Source of the DNA: Pedobacter sp. KBS0701
GTDB taxonomy: Bacteria; Bacteroidota; Bacteroidia; Sphingobacteriales; Sphingobacteriaceae
DNA: 64,000 nt
Reading direction: 5' to 3'
NCBI RefSeq assembly: GCF_005938645.2
Contig: NZ_CP042171.1
Coordinates: 372,001-436,000, forward strand
Of the stretch, positions 25,988 through 35,568 are shown piece by piece (the stretch's first letter is position 1; the number at the start of each line of letters is the position of its first letter). Under the pieces are notes generated by a model. That model searched no databases. It was not told the origin of the DNA and was given only the letters and a program-made list of their open reading frames with translations. A program made the translations under genes and the position numbers.

Positions 25988-27514
25988 ATGATATTGATGA
26001 GAAAAAAAATAAACCTTTCGTGGTATGCTGCCTTGGCGGTAATCGCTAAACTGCTCTTGATTACGAATATTTTATCGGCACAAACTATAATAGAGTCTGT
26101 AATTGCCGGAGACTTTGCCGATCCATCTATTATCCGGGCCAATAATCAATATTATGCTGTGGGCACCTCTTCGGAGTGGGCACCTCATTTTCCTATCTAT
26201 AGTTCAAAAGATCTGCTGAACTGGAAACAGACAGGTTATGTTTTTGCCAAGGCACCAGCATGGACTTCGGGTTCTTTCTGGGCGCCTGAGTTTGATTATC
26301 ATGATAAAACCTATTTCATTTATTACACCGCGAGAAGAAAAAAAGACAATGTTTCTTGCATTGGGGTGGCTACCTCGAAATATCCAGATAGAGGTTTTGT
26401 TGATCAGGGTATTATTATCGATTATGGAAAAGAAGCAATTGATGCTTTTGTTTACCTTGAGGGTAATACGCGTTACATTACTTTTAAAGCTTATGGTTTG
26501 GACAAACGACCAATTGAAATTTTAGCCTATAAGCTAGCCAGAAACGGACTTACAATTAAGGGAAAGCCTTTCCCTTTGCTTAAAGACAATCAAAAGATAG
26601 GCTTAGAAGGACAGAGTATTCTAAAAAAAGATGGCTATTATTATCTTTTTTATTCTGCCGGAAACTGCTGTGGAACGCAATGCGATTATAATGTAAGGGT
26701 GGCCAGATCAAAATCTTTTGCCGGACCTTACGAGCTTTATGCTGCCAACCCCCTGTTAATGGAAAATGAATACTGGAAATGTTCAGGGCACGGCACGTTT
26801 GTAAAAGCCACAGATGGAAAAGATTATTACCTCTACCATGCCTACAACAAAAAGACCAATGTTTTCTCGGGCAGACAGGGCATGTTGGCCCAATTGAGCT
26901 GGCCAGCGAAAGGTGGATGGCCGGTTTTAAAAGAACAATCCGGACCAACCCTTAACCGGGATTTGAAATTGAACTTCACCAGGCCTGAAATCAATAAAAG
27001 ATGGCAGTGGGATTTTAGAAATTCAACTCCCAAAATTCTGCAGCAAAACGGTCAGCTTCATTTATCTGGGCGTATCAATAAAGATAACCTTTCAGGTATT
27101 GCATTAACCCTAAGGCCCGTATCCGGGATTTTTGAAGCAACTACTGCCGTAACAAATACCAATAACGCTTTAAAAGGTTTAGTGTATTATGGCGATGCAG
27201 GCTCGGCTATAGGCATTGGCATATCCGGGAATGAAATAGAATTTTGGAAAGTTGAAAATAAAGCCAGAACAGTGCTTTCAAAGCTACAAGTATCAACAAA
27301 AGTTCCGGTTGAGCTTAAAATGAAAACCGCAGAAGATTTAAGCTTAATGGTGTTTTTTAAGCAGGGAAACCAGGAATGGAAAAATATGCCGGCCAAGGAA
27401 AAAATTACAGTTAACTTTTTACCACAATGGGATAGATGCCCGCGTATTGGTCTTCATTTTAATGGAAGTGTTAATCAATATGCTGATTTTTCCTCTTTTG
27501 GATTAAAGTATTGA
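25988..27514 (+). CDS. Glycoside hydrolase family 43 enzyme with C-terminal beta-sandwich
   Basis: The 508-residue protein has a signal peptide ending NILSAQ and a GH43 propeller over about 35-335. Catalytic acids: base Asp45 in GDFADPSIIRANNQYYAVG, Asp152 in AIDAFVYLEGN and acid Glu207 in KIGLEGQSILKKDGYYYLF. From about 335 to the end is a beta-sandwich domain (WQWDFRNSTPKILQQNGQLH) like the C-terminal domain of longer GH43 xylosidase/arabinofuranosidases. The ATG at 25997 (MRKKINLSW) is an alternative start three codons in. It is the last enzyme gene of the locus. Confidence 0.9.
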   Translation: MILMRKKINLSWYAALAVIAKLLLITNILSAQTIIESVIAGDFADPSIIRANNQYYAVGTSSEWAPHFPIYSSKDLLNWKQTGYVFAKAPAWTSGSFWAPEFDYHDKTYFIYYTARRKKDNVSCIGVATSKYPDRGFVDQGIIIDYGKEAIDAFVYLEGNTRYITFKAYGLDKRPIEILAYKLARNGLTIKGKPFPLLKDNQKIGLEGQSILKKDGYYYLFYSAGNCCGTQCDYNVRVARSKSFAGPYELYAANPLLMENEYWKCSGHGTFVKATDGKDYYLYHAYNKKTNVFSGRQGMLAQLSWPAKGGWPVLKEQSGPTLNRDLKLNFTRPEINKRWQWDFRNSTPKILQQNGQLHLSGRINKDNLSGIALTLRPVSGIFEATTAVTNTNNALKGLVYYGDAGSAIGIGISGNEIEFWKVENKARTVLSKLQVSTKVPVELKMKTAEDLSLMVFFKQGNQEWKNMPAKEKITVNFLPQWDRCPRIGLHFNGSVNQYADFSSFGLKY

Positions 27515-27886
27515 TTGCTGTAAAAGCTGGCGACAAGCTAATTTAAAATCCTTTCTATTCTTTTTAGAAATGAGTGTTTAGTAGTACTTCGGGAACAGCG
27601 GCCCCGTTATTCGCTTTATCCCGATAGAAATAATCGGGATGCCCGCTACTACCGGGTTTATTGAACAAGCGTTGTTGCACAAAACCCTAAACCCTCCTTC
27701 ATGCTTTAAATGCCAGCCCATAATCTTCGTATAGGCTGCCCCACATAGATCCGATCGTTATCTGATGAAGCGTACAAGAAGCAAAATAAGCGAGAATGAA
27801 GAATCCGATGAAAAATGAAATCCCCGATTTAAAAATAAACAAATGATCTCTTATTGATTATGAGGAGATAAATTATTCCAGCAAAA
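27515..27886. other. 372-base spacer with one palindrome
   Basis: No ORF is supported. ATCCCGAT (27618-27625) and ATCGGGAT (27633-27640) form a perfect 8-bp hairpin around AGAAATA. The surrounding words (CGGGAACAGCGGCCCCG, GCCCGCTACTACCGGGTTTA) resemble dispersed intergenic repeats seen in many Sphingobacteriaceae. The spacer separates the convergent ends of the polysaccharide locus and the membrane-protein operon. Confidence 0.5.
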
Positions 27887-28882
27887 CTATGCCCTCGCCA
27901 GCCTAAACTCATTATAACACATTATAATATTAAATCCGAGGAGAATGATCGTCTCCGAACTCACTTTCAATCTATTGATATCAACTCCTAAAATAGAAGA
28001 AATAAACAGCGTAGAGAAAACCAGTATTGCGCTCAAAAATATACTGATAAAGGCCGAGCGTAGTAACATTGTGATCCTGAATAGGTTAGCCTGAAAGAAA
28101 TATTCGGGGTTGCGGATCATCTGTGCCAGATTGACCATAATGAAAAAGCCGATAAGCAGCACGTAAACGTTCATATAGGGCGTGGCATTATCCCATTTCA
28201 ATAGGTTGAAATATCCTTTGGATCCAAAATAAGCAATGATTCCGAGGCAGATCAGGGTTTTAAAAACTATCCAGAATTTTTCGCCTGAAAGTAGCAGGTA
28301 TAATTTAGGGTATTTAACGCTGTCAACATGGTTAGCGATTCCCAATAATTTAGCAGATGGAGGTACAAAGGGATTGAACATGCCTAAAAGTATAAGCATA
28401 ATCGTACTCATAAATTGAAAAATGGCATCATTGATCAGCCGCTCCATTTTTTCCTGATTAAGTAAGGTATCGTTCGAATAGGTAAATATCGATAACGAGA
28501 TAAGTATAATAACCACAAGGTGAAATATGAAGCCAGCATAATTACTTAAACCGGGTTTGTTTAGTTGCTGGACTTCGGTAGTCTGCTGTTTGTTACCTGA
28601 TGAGAATTTAGCAGATAGTGATTTAAGCGAATCGGCGGTACCCCTTGCTATAAGCGCAATGGCAAGCACAAAAATTCCGATACCGATGATAAAACAGGCA
28701 ATACCTGCGGCCTCAAAGCTGTATAGCCCCAGTAGAAAAATAACTGCCCCAATGCTAAGCGCTACATGTTTATATTTGATTTTGGTAAATCCATGCATGT
28801 TGAGCAGTTGGGTGTAAAATAATCCAAATGCAGCACCTATTGCTATGGCCATTAACAGTTTTCCTGTGATATTTTCGAGCAT
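27887..28882 (-). CDS. Polytopic membrane protein of unknown function
   Basis: The 331-residue protein has eight or nine predicted membrane helices, the first after MLENITGKLLMAIAIGAAFGL. A hydrophilic loop near 92-110 (KQQTTEVQQLNKPGLSNYAG) separates two halves. I recognise no family motif. It lies 38 bases after the acetyltransferase gene on the same strand and is probably the last gene of a four-gene operon that begins near 30967. Role unknown. Confidence 0.65.
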   Translation of the reverse strand: MLENITGKLLMAIAIGAAFGLFYTQLLNMHGFTKIKYKHVALSIGAVIFLLGLYSFEAAGIACFIIGIGIFVLAIALIARGTADSLKSLSAKFSSGNKQQTTEVQQLNKPGLSNYAGFIFHLVVIILISLSIFTYSNDTLLNQEKMERLINDAIFQFMSTIMLILLGMFNPFVPPSAKLLGIANHVDSVKYPKLYLLLSGEKFWIVFKTLICLGIIAYFGSKGYFNLLKWDNATPYMNVYVLLIGFFIMVNLAQMIRNPEYFFQANLFRITMLLRSAFISIFLSAILVFSTLFISSILGVDINRLKVSSETIILLGFNIIMCYNEFRLARA

Positions 28883-28920
28883 AATTTAGATAAAAGCTGC
28901 TTGTTAGCGATTATTGAATT

Positions 28921-29364
28921 TTACATCTGTAAAGCCATCGAAAGTATAGGAAAAGGTTTTCCTGCCCCATCCCGCTCACTTCGTTCGATGGTTGCAAAAC
29001 CAAGTTTTTCATAAAAACCTACCGCCTGGTCATTCTGCTCATTTACATCAACCGTGTTGGCACCATGTGCCTTTTTGGCAAAATCAATCAGCGTTTTGCC
29101 GAGTCCTTTCCCCCTGGCATCGGGATGGATAAAAAGCATCTGGATAAATTTACCATTTAAACCTATAAAACCCATGATCTCTTCTTCAACTTTAATACCG
29201 TACAGTTGTACCTGATCAAAATATTCAGTTAAAATCAACGAGCGGTAGGTAATAATATCACTTTCAGAGAGAAAATGATGTGTTGCCCTAACCGAACTTT
29301 CCCACAATGTAATCAGTTTTTCGTACTGTTTTTTGCCCGCCGGTTCAATTAACACTTCTTTCAT
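28921..29364 (-). CDS. GNAT family N-acetyltransferase
   Basis: The 147-residue protein has the GNAT fold: beta4 with FIQMLFIHPDARGKGLGKTL carrying the acetyl-CoA pyrophosphate loop R/Q-x-x-G-x-G/A, then the C-terminal VDVNEQNDQAVGFYEKLGF helix-strand. It resembles small YjaB-type acetyltransferases. The acceptor substrate is unknown. The start overlaps the end of the upstream membrane protein gene by 20 bases, which indicates coupled translation within an operon of membrane proteins. Confidence 0.85.
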   Translation of the reverse strand: MKEVLIEPAGKKQYEKLITLWESSVRATHHFLSESDIITYRSLILTEYFDQVQLYGIKVEEEIMGFIGLNGKFIQMLFIHPDARGKGLGKTLIDFAKKAHGANTVDVNEQNDQAVGFYEKLGFATIERSERDGAGKPFPILSMALQM

Positions 29365-30370
29365 GGTTTTTCATTCTATCTAATATATATTCAGTTTCAG
29401 CAATAAAATTTTCTATCGGATTGGTCTTGCCAAAGTCGGCTAAAGTGAGTTCGGAAGTGCCTGATGGTTTTTTAAACTTTAAGCGCACATCAGTACCGTT
29501 ATAAAGCCCGTTATAAGTTTTGCGTACAATACTGAATCCTGCGAACTTATCGAAAGTATAGCTTTTAAACAATAATCCAATCCGGTATACCTTAATCTTT
29601 TGCGTATCTACATCGAAAACAATTCTTTTGGTGATGGTGAGCACGAAGAGCATAATAGGAATTAACACAATAACAGACAGTTGCCGGTCGCTGTCAGTTA
29701 GTTGCATTTTGGTAAAGAGGTTATACCAAAAATAACAGGCAAAAAAGCCGAAAAATATAAGCGCAGGCAAATATTTTACACTGCCACCATGCTTTAAACG
29801 AAAATTATTATGATCAGCAATGTAATAAGTCAATATGCCCAAATCAATCGGATTAGGTTGCACAATTACCTGTTTTACAGCTTTTAAACTGATCATGTTT
29901 TTTATGGCGCTTAGTATCAGGCTATCGTAATGCTTTTTATCCTTATCGCCTTCATTGCTGAATGATGGGGAAATGCGGTAACCCTTACCAAAGCGGTCAT
30001 CTTTACTTTTGAGGTAATAAGCCAGTCCGAAACGGACTTGTGGATCAATTGAGGCCACCTGATCAAAGCTCATCAACTGCTTTTTGCTATAAATGGTTTT
30101 AAGATAAACAGCTTGGTTAAAAGCATCGAAAATCACTTTTCTTTTACCATAGGTAAAAAATGGGATACATGCCAGGATCAGTGGTAGCATAATAATGTAG
30201 CCTGCAAAATATTGAGTCTCGATGTCCCCAATATTACCTTTAACCATAATTAGGATTATAGTTAAGGGCATTGCCAGTAACAGCGCAACAACGGACAGGC
30301 CAACAGGAATTAAAAATGCAAATGGCTTAACCGTAATGGATTGTTTATCGATATGATAATACTTTGCCAT
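29345..30370 (-). CDS. Membrane protein of unknown function with PH-like segments
   Basis: The 341-residue protein has four membrane helices in two pairs: near 20-45 and 55-70, then near 200-215 and 230-245. Each pair is followed by a soluble beta-rich stretch (KVIFDAFNQAVYLKTIYSKK; RIVFDVDTQKIKVYRIGLLF). The two halves look alike, which suggests an internal duplication of a two-helix plus PH-like unit. No catalytic motif is seen. It starts four bases after the stop of the 30374 gene and overlaps the acetyltransferase gene. Function unknown. Confidence 0.65.
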   Translation of the reverse strand: MAKYYHIDKQSITVKPFAFLIPVGLSVVALLLAMPLTIILIMVKGNIGDIETQYFAGYIIMLPLILACIPFFTYGKRKVIFDAFNQAVYLKTIYSKKQLMSFDQVASIDPQVRFGLAYYLKSKDDRFGKGYRISPSFSNEGDKDKKHYDSLILSAIKNMISLKAVKQVIVQPNPIDLGILTYYIADHNNFRLKHGGSVKYLPALIFFGFFACYFWYNLFTKMQLTDSDRQLSVIVLIPIMLFVLTITKRIVFDVDTQKIKVYRIGLLFKSYTFDKFAGFSIVRKTYNGLYNGTDVRLKFKKPSGTSELTLADFGKTNPIENFIAETEYILDRMKNHERSVN

Positions 30371-30373
30371 AAC

Positions 30374-30967
30374 TTATAAGCGCTGTTGCTTTGCCCTTTT
30401 TCTTTTAACAACACCAATAATGTACATCAGGATAAAGAACGGTATAAGCAGTATCCACGGATTATCGCTTAATCTCCCCAACAGTGTGATTTTGGCATCG
30501 TCCCAATCGTGGATGTCTTTTTCGACCAAAAGTTCATTTTTTAAAGTCAGTTTAAAAATGGTTACTTCTCGTTTGTCGCCCATTATAAAACGGGATATGG
30601 CTTTGCCTACACCACCCTCACGTGCCGCTGAAAGTTGCGATTTTAATACTTTTACCTCTACCGTATCTCCTTGCTTAATTTTCTCAGCCAATGCTTTTTC
30701 ATCATCAGTATTGCCCTGCCATGGTAAGCGGAGGCTAATTTCTTCTTTTTCGGGTTTAATAAACAGATAGGAAATCAAAACGCGGTCGTTCTGTTTTTTT
30801 TCCATTACCCAAAGTTCTTTCACCAAAAATTTTTTCGTGGTAAAATCAGCTTCTGTACGTGTATTTGCTTCGTTGGTGGTTTGATCGAAAGTGTTGAAAA
30901 TCCAAAAGGTTACGCCGGATAAAATAATAAAGACTGCGAGAACTGCAATGATGATTTTTTTTGTCAT
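30374..30967 (-). CDS. Bitopic membrane protein of unknown function
   Basis: The 197-residue protein has an N-terminal membrane segment (IIIAVLAVFIILSGVTFWIF), a soluble domain of about 130 residues, and a second helix near the C-terminus (WILLIPFFILMYIIGVV) followed by a basic tail KRKRAKQQRL. It is the first gene of the operon 30967-27887. The soluble part shows no motif I know. It may form a complex with the next membrane protein, but this is only inferred from the spacing. Confidence 0.65.
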   Translation of the reverse strand: MTKKIIIAVLAVFIILSGVTFWIFNTFDQTTNEANTRTEADFTTKKFLVKELWVMEKKQNDRVLISYLFIKPEKEEISLRLPWQGNTDDEKALAEKIKQGDTVEVKVLKSQLSAAREGGVGKAISRFIMGDKREVTIFKLTLKNELLVEKDIHDWDDAKITLLGRLSDNPWILLIPFFILMYIIGVVKRKRAKQQRL

Positions 30968-31120
30968 AGAACAATAATTAAGTATACGTTAAATTATTTT
31001 GCCCCTGTAATGATGGAGAGCGCAGCTAGTAAACGCATGGTTCACTAAAAAGTTTGTAACCTTAGATTGTTTTATTTCTTTAAAGCGTTAAGGATAAAAC
31101 ATTAAGCGTAATCGGGAATC

Positions 31121-31945
31121 TTATTGATCTTCGATCCTCCAATCAACAATCTTTAGTTCATCGCCAACACTAATAATTCCTGAAGACTGGTGCAACAAAT
31201 TTTGCCCGAACAGGATTTTTTTATTAATGGTGCGGTAGCCGGCCAAAGTTCTCAGCGGCTCCTGTCCTTTTTCGCCTGTTTGCTGATCAATGGTAATGAG
31301 TACACATCTGGAACAGGGTTTCACAGCAGAAAATAAGGTTTCGCCAATATAAAAAGTATTAAAACGGTCTTCAATATGTGGTGTGCCGCCAGTAAATACA
31401 AAATTAGGGCGGAAACGGTCCATCTTGATGGAGCTTTGAAGCTTTTCATTCAATCCATCTAAAGAAGACTGACCAATCAGCAGACAAGGATAACCATCAG
31501 CAAAACTTACTACTTCATTATTCGATGCATATCTTGGGTCTACCATTCTTTTTTCTGCCACTGGCATTTTTACCAGTTTTACTTTAAATTTCAGGAAATC
31601 AGAAAACCAGCTGCTTACCTCGGTATTTACTTCAATACCAACAGTGGTATCATTCCAGATCACAACCGGAATTTGTATACCGTTATCTTCCTGCAGATCA
31701 AAAGATATGGTTTGGTTGCTGTTTATTTTATGTGATATGATCAGCCTGTTGTCATTGATATTCACCGCTAGCAGGGCCAGTTCAAAATATTTCCTTTGTG
31801 TGATAAACATGCCTTCCTCGTCAACAAGCATCCATCTCCTGTCGTACTGCAGGCCTTTTTCTTCCAATTGGGCTTTTTCAAGACTGATACCGCCTAATGA
31901 TTTAATAGGGTAGATATATAATTCGGAAAGGAAAAAATTGTTCAT
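31121..31945 (-). CDS. MOSC domain protein with N-terminal beta-barrel
   Basis: The 274-residue protein has the MOSC_N barrel (SELYIYPIKSLGGISLEKAQ; KGLQYDRRWMLVDEEG) and a C-terminal MOSC domain with the conserved cysteine in VKPCSRCVLITIDQQTG, the residue that binds the molybdenum cofactor in related mARC and YcbX proteins. It lacks the ferredoxin domain of YcbX. Such proteins reduce N-hydroxylated compounds or move sulfur, with the partner supplied elsewhere. Its start lies 11 bases after the mscS stop on the same strand, so the two may be co-transcribed. Confidence 0.85.
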   Translation of the reverse strand: MNNFFLSELYIYPIKSLGGISLEKAQLEEKGLQYDRRWMLVDEEGMFITQRKYFELALLAVNINDNRLIISHKINSNQTISFDLQEDNGIQIPVVIWNDTTVGIEVNTEVSSWFSDFLKFKVKLVKMPVAEKRMVDPRYASNNEVVSFADGYPCLLIGQSSLDGLNEKLQSSIKMDRFRPNFVFTGGTPHIEDRFNTFYIGETLFSAVKPCSRCVLITIDQQTGEKGQEPLRTLAGYRTINKKILFGQNLLHQSSGIISVGDELKIVDWRIEDQ

Positions 31946-31956
31946 GTAATCTATTA

Positions 31957-34317
31957 TTATAAAATTTCAATTCCTTTTTGTTCGAAGGCTTCAAAAATCT
32001 GCGCATTGATCATACTTTTGGTCAGATCAGCCTTTGAAATATCCTTACACCAGAAATAGATATTGATACTGCTATTCAGCTTACTTACCGGGCTGATCAT
32101 AATAATGGGCTCTTTGCTGATAAAAACATTACTGTTCTCTCCAATAATTTCTCTGATCAGGCTTACCACTTCAGTAGAATTAAAGGGTTTTGCAATCGAT
32201 AAAGAAATATCTACCCGCATCTGGTTATTGCTTAGCGTCCAGTTGATGATGTTGTTAGAAAGAATAGAACCGTTGGGGATAATAATTTCAGCGCCTTCAT
32301 CGCTAAGCAGGGTGCTGGAGCGTACACCGATTTCCTTTACCCTTCCTTTTTTATTGCTCAGTTCTACAATGTCGCCTATTCGGATGGTTTTATCAAAAAT
32401 AAGGATAATCCCCGATACAAAATTGCTTACAATATTCTGTAAGCCCAATCCAATTCCAACGCCCAACGCACCCAGGATAACCGTTATTTTATCTATTGGT
32501 AGCCCGGAAGCTGCAACAGCGATTAAAAAGCCTCCAATCAATAACAACAAACGGGTTACCAGTAATTTAGAACGCTCCCCTTTATTATCCTCAAAACTAT
32601 CATCGCCCGTATCGCCAAAGAAATAAGCAATGTATTTCTGCAAAAAATTGGCAATCCAGATAATACCCAAAAACAATACAATGCCCCCAAAGGTAAAAGA
32701 GAAACTGCCTATAGTTCTTTTTTCAGTGAGGATTTCCATTATCGATTCGTATAGTCCGTTAAAAATATTCAGGTTGGTGGTAAAAATTACAAACCAGATT
32801 AGGGTAGCACCAATACCTGTAAGCCTTTTAAGCCCCGCAATTACAGGTTGCCAATCAAAATATTCCGGAAATCCCTTACGTATCCTGCTGCTTTTCATCT
32901 GTAGTAAAAAGGCTTCTACCAATACTTTAGCCAGGATGGTTAGCGATATGGCATTTAAAAGTGAGCTTACCCCGGTTGAATAAAAGATCTGCGTGAGGGT
33001 AAAGCGACCAAATAGATTACAAAACGTGGCAATAATGGCAAAGCCAACATAAATAAAACCCGTGGTCAGAATCATTTTGTATCTTTTGGTTTTTTCATCT
33101 AGTATTTTCCATACCATAACCCCATAGGCAACTGAACTGGTAGTGAGGAACAGCAGGAGCCAGCGCTGATATCTGGGTGGCATACCTAAAAGACGTAAGA
33201 AAACCGGTGCAAGAAGCAGTATCACAAATATGCACCAATAGTAAAATAACTTTGGGTTTAACTTTTTGCGGAAATATATCGTGAGCAGGATAGCGAGAAT
33301 AATCTCTACGGTTTCTATGTAGAGTGCGGGCGCCCTCAGATCGAAAATAGGCGCCAGTGCAAAGAGCATGATGAAGGTGATTAAATAAGGCTGCGGACTA
33401 ATCAGCGAAAAACCATCAAGGGTTTCTAAACGGCCCAGCTTTTTTACGCTTCTAAAGTTGAAGAATACCCACAAGAAAAATATGGTACAGGTAAAAAGTA
33501 ATAACAACCGGCTGCTTCTGGTGTATACAAAATAATAGCCGGATATTTCTTGCTCTCCCTGAATAAACCTACGGAAGCCCATGCTTTTATTGGCCGGTTT
33601 ATTTACCGATTCCCATAAATAACGGCGCTCTTTACCAAAAGCTTTAATGCTCACCGCATCAAGCTGGCTATCAGTAAGATACATTAACTCTTTTATATTA
33701 ATGAGGTTAGAAGAGGTTCTGGCCTGTAGATTATTGATTGATAAGGTAGTTGTTTTCAGCAGGCTATCCATCACTATACGTTTCTTCTTTAGCTCTGCAA
33801 ATTCACTTTTAAACATAACCTGTATAGCAGGTACTGTAAACACTTTAATCAGTACAGTATCCTTACGCAGGTTAAGAATTTCGGTTTTTAAAGCCCTTAA
33901 TTCCTTTTCATATTCATCAAGGTCTGATAAACAATCTTTGTTATTGCTTTGTAATTCTGCCAATAAGGTTTGGTCCATCTGCAGGTTTTGCAGATTTGGA
34001 GACCGGTCACGCTGTGTTAAGCGGCTTTTTAGCAATGCCAGCGCGGCTTCATCCTGTGTTAAGTGTGCCGCTATAGGCTTGAGTTTCTTAAATGAACCAA
34101 CGGTTACCGGAACTTTATTAACGGTTTCAAATACTTTTTCCAGGTGAGCAAGATAATCGCCCTTCGTCAATATTGCAGAATCGGAAAGAATAGATACATT
34201 CTGCCCCTTACCAGGTAACCTGTCTTTTTGTGCAAATGCATTACCCATAATAAGAAAGGTAAAAAGCAGGGGTATCAGATTTCGGAACAGTATAGGGAAA
34301 TTATTTATTGTTATCAT
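31957..34317 (-). CDS. MscS family mechanosensitive ion channel, long form
   Basis: The 786-residue protein is a long MscS homolog. It has a signal-like start, an N-terminal periplasmic helical region of about 230 residues with coiled-coil character, several membrane helices between about 270 and 560, and the conserved pore and beta domain near the C-terminus. The pore helix reads GALGVGIGLGLQNIVSNFVS, followed by GIILIFDKTIRIGDIVELSN and VRSSTLLSDEGAEIIIPNG. It opens under osmotic down-shock. No upstream partner is evident. The MOSC gene follows after 11 bases. Confidence 0.92.
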   Translation of the reverse strand: MITINNFPILFRNLIPLLFTFLIMGNAFAQKDRLPGKGQNVSILSDSAILTKGDYLAHLEKVFETVNKVPVTVGSFKKLKPIAAHLTQDEAALALLKSRLTQRDRSPNLQNLQMDQTLLAELQSNNKDCLSDLDEYEKELRALKTEILNLRKDTVLIKVFTVPAIQVMFKSEFAELKKKRIVMDSLLKTTTLSINNLQARTSSNLINIKELMYLTDSQLDAVSIKAFGKERRYLWESVNKPANKSMGFRRFIQGEQEISGYYFVYTRSSRLLLLFTCTIFFLWVFFNFRSVKKLGRLETLDGFSLISPQPYLITFIMLFALAPIFDLRAPALYIETVEIILAILLTIYFRKKLNPKLFYYWCIFVILLLAPVFLRLLGMPPRYQRWLLLFLTTSSVAYGVMVWKILDEKTKRYKMILTTGFIYVGFAIIATFCNLFGRFTLTQIFYSTGVSSLLNAISLTILAKVLVEAFLLQMKSSRIRKGFPEYFDWQPVIAGLKRLTGIGATLIWFVIFTTNLNIFNGLYESIMEILTEKRTIGSFSFTFGGIVLFLGIIWIANFLQKYIAYFFGDTGDDSFEDNKGERSKLLVTRLLLLIGGFLIAVAASGLPIDKITVILGALGVGIGLGLQNIVSNFVSGIILIFDKTIRIGDIVELSNKKGRVKEIGVRSSTLLSDEGAEIIIPNGSILSNNIINWTLSNNQMRVDISLSIAKPFNSTEVVSLIREIIGENSNVFISKEPIIMISPVSKLNSSINIYFWCKDISKADLTKSMINAQIFEAFEQKGIEIL

Positions 34318-34971
34318 TGGATTTAAAGAAGTATTGGGAAATATCCTTTATTAAGGATATAGGTTGCCAAAAATAAGGATTAGAATTGATTTTACGGCCG
34401 GTGGTTTTGGCTATTTCATTTGCACTGAACCTTGAAAAATGCGATAGCATTAATGCCAGAGAGAATTTGATGAAACTTTATACTGTTGTTTAGTAAAAAT
34501 TAAATAATTTCAATTTAGCATTTGCTATTTATAAGCTTAAAAGCATACAAATGAGACCTCTCGTGATAATTTTTAATGAAATACATTTTGTTTTATCCGG
34601 CTTTTCCATTACAGTAACTGCACAGGCCACACGGCAGATTGTTAAGGATTTTTGATTTAGACCTGAAAAAAGATACCATTTCTATTAATAGCGATATGCG
34701 CGCACTGGAGTACAGCTTGTCTACAGAGCAGTGTAAGAGATAGTAAGCAAGACCATCAGTCTCCTTAATTTTGGAAATACCCTTGTGGATACCAAAAAAG
34801 GTTTCGAGTTTTGGAATGGACGGTAGGGCTTTATAAGCGTGTTTGAGTATAATAAAAACAAATAAAAAAATGCAGCTGATAAAAATGAAAAGAACAGAAT
34901 CCGGCAACGGTTTTCTCTGAGTAATCAACCAAATAGTGCTGTTTGTTTAACTTGACTGGAGATAATCAGAT
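34318..34971. other. 654-base region with no secure gene, possible relic
   Basis: A minus-strand open frame (34593-34928, 111 codons) has one hydrophobic segment but no recognisable domain. On the plus strand, from 34550 to about 34840, stretches in two different frames look protein-like (FSITVTAQATRQIVKD; DLKKDTISINSDMRALEYS; ISLLNFGNTLVDTKKGFEF), as if a small secreted protein had suffered frameshifts. I do not call a gene on either strand. Confidence 0.35.
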
Positions 34972-35424
34972 TTATTCCTTTGTGAGGTAGATATTCATCA
35001 CGCCCCTTGCAGCAGTTTGGTTGGTTCCATAAATAAGCGATTGTTTATCTGTTACCTCCGAGCTAATCCGCATGTACTGATCAGTTTGAGCTACAATGCT
35101 CCAAGTGGTCTGTACAGCAAAATTAGGATTGCTGAAAGTGAGGATACGATTATCTGCATTTCGCCTCAAAATATAGTCTGAAAACTTTACTGATGTATTA
35201 ATATCAGTAGAAACTTTTACCTGTTTATCATCAAATGTCCAGTAAGATTTTACGGCATCAGCTATGATATGGCTAACTTTGATTCCCGAAGAGTTGTAAA
35301 GCTCGAGGTCATACCCTCCGGTCGACCATTTGCCACTCAAGCTTTCACTTGTGGTGTTATCGGTGTCTTTCTTGCAAGCTGATACATTGATTAAGATAAA
35401 TAACAGAAATAAAATACGTTTCAT
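34972..35424 (-). CDS. Small lipoprotein with lipocalin-like domain
   Basis: The 150-residue lipoprotein has the signal LFLLFILINVSAC followed by KKDTDNTTSES. The mature part starts LSGKWSTGGYDLELYN, the usual opening of lipocalin-like DUF domains in Bacteroidota, and continues as alternating beta strands. The function is unknown; it is probably anchored in the outer membrane and faces the periplasm. The gene stands alone, divergent from the next lipoprotein gene with a 144-base spacer. Confidence 0.7.
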   Translation of the reverse strand: MKRILFLLFILINVSACKKDTDNTTSESLSGKWSTGGYDLELYNSSGIKVSHIIADAVKSYWTFDDKQVKVSTDINTSVKFSDYILRRNADNRILTFSNPNFAVQTTWSIVAQTDQYMRISSEVTDKQSLIYGTNQTAARGVMNIYLTKE

Positions 35425-35568
35425 GCCTGGGCTTTAAGTAGTTGAAGTTAAATAAATCAAAATGAATTCGCAAATCTTATTAAGTGAGCTTTTTTAAATT
35501 TATTTACCTCAGTTTGTAGCATGTAACGCTATATCCACGTTTATACCTTAAATTAACACTAAGCCTTA

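Noticed and set aside
34593..34928. 111-codon minus-strand frame
   Set aside because: A single hydrophobic stretch, no family, and the other strand reads at least as protein-like; not called a gene.
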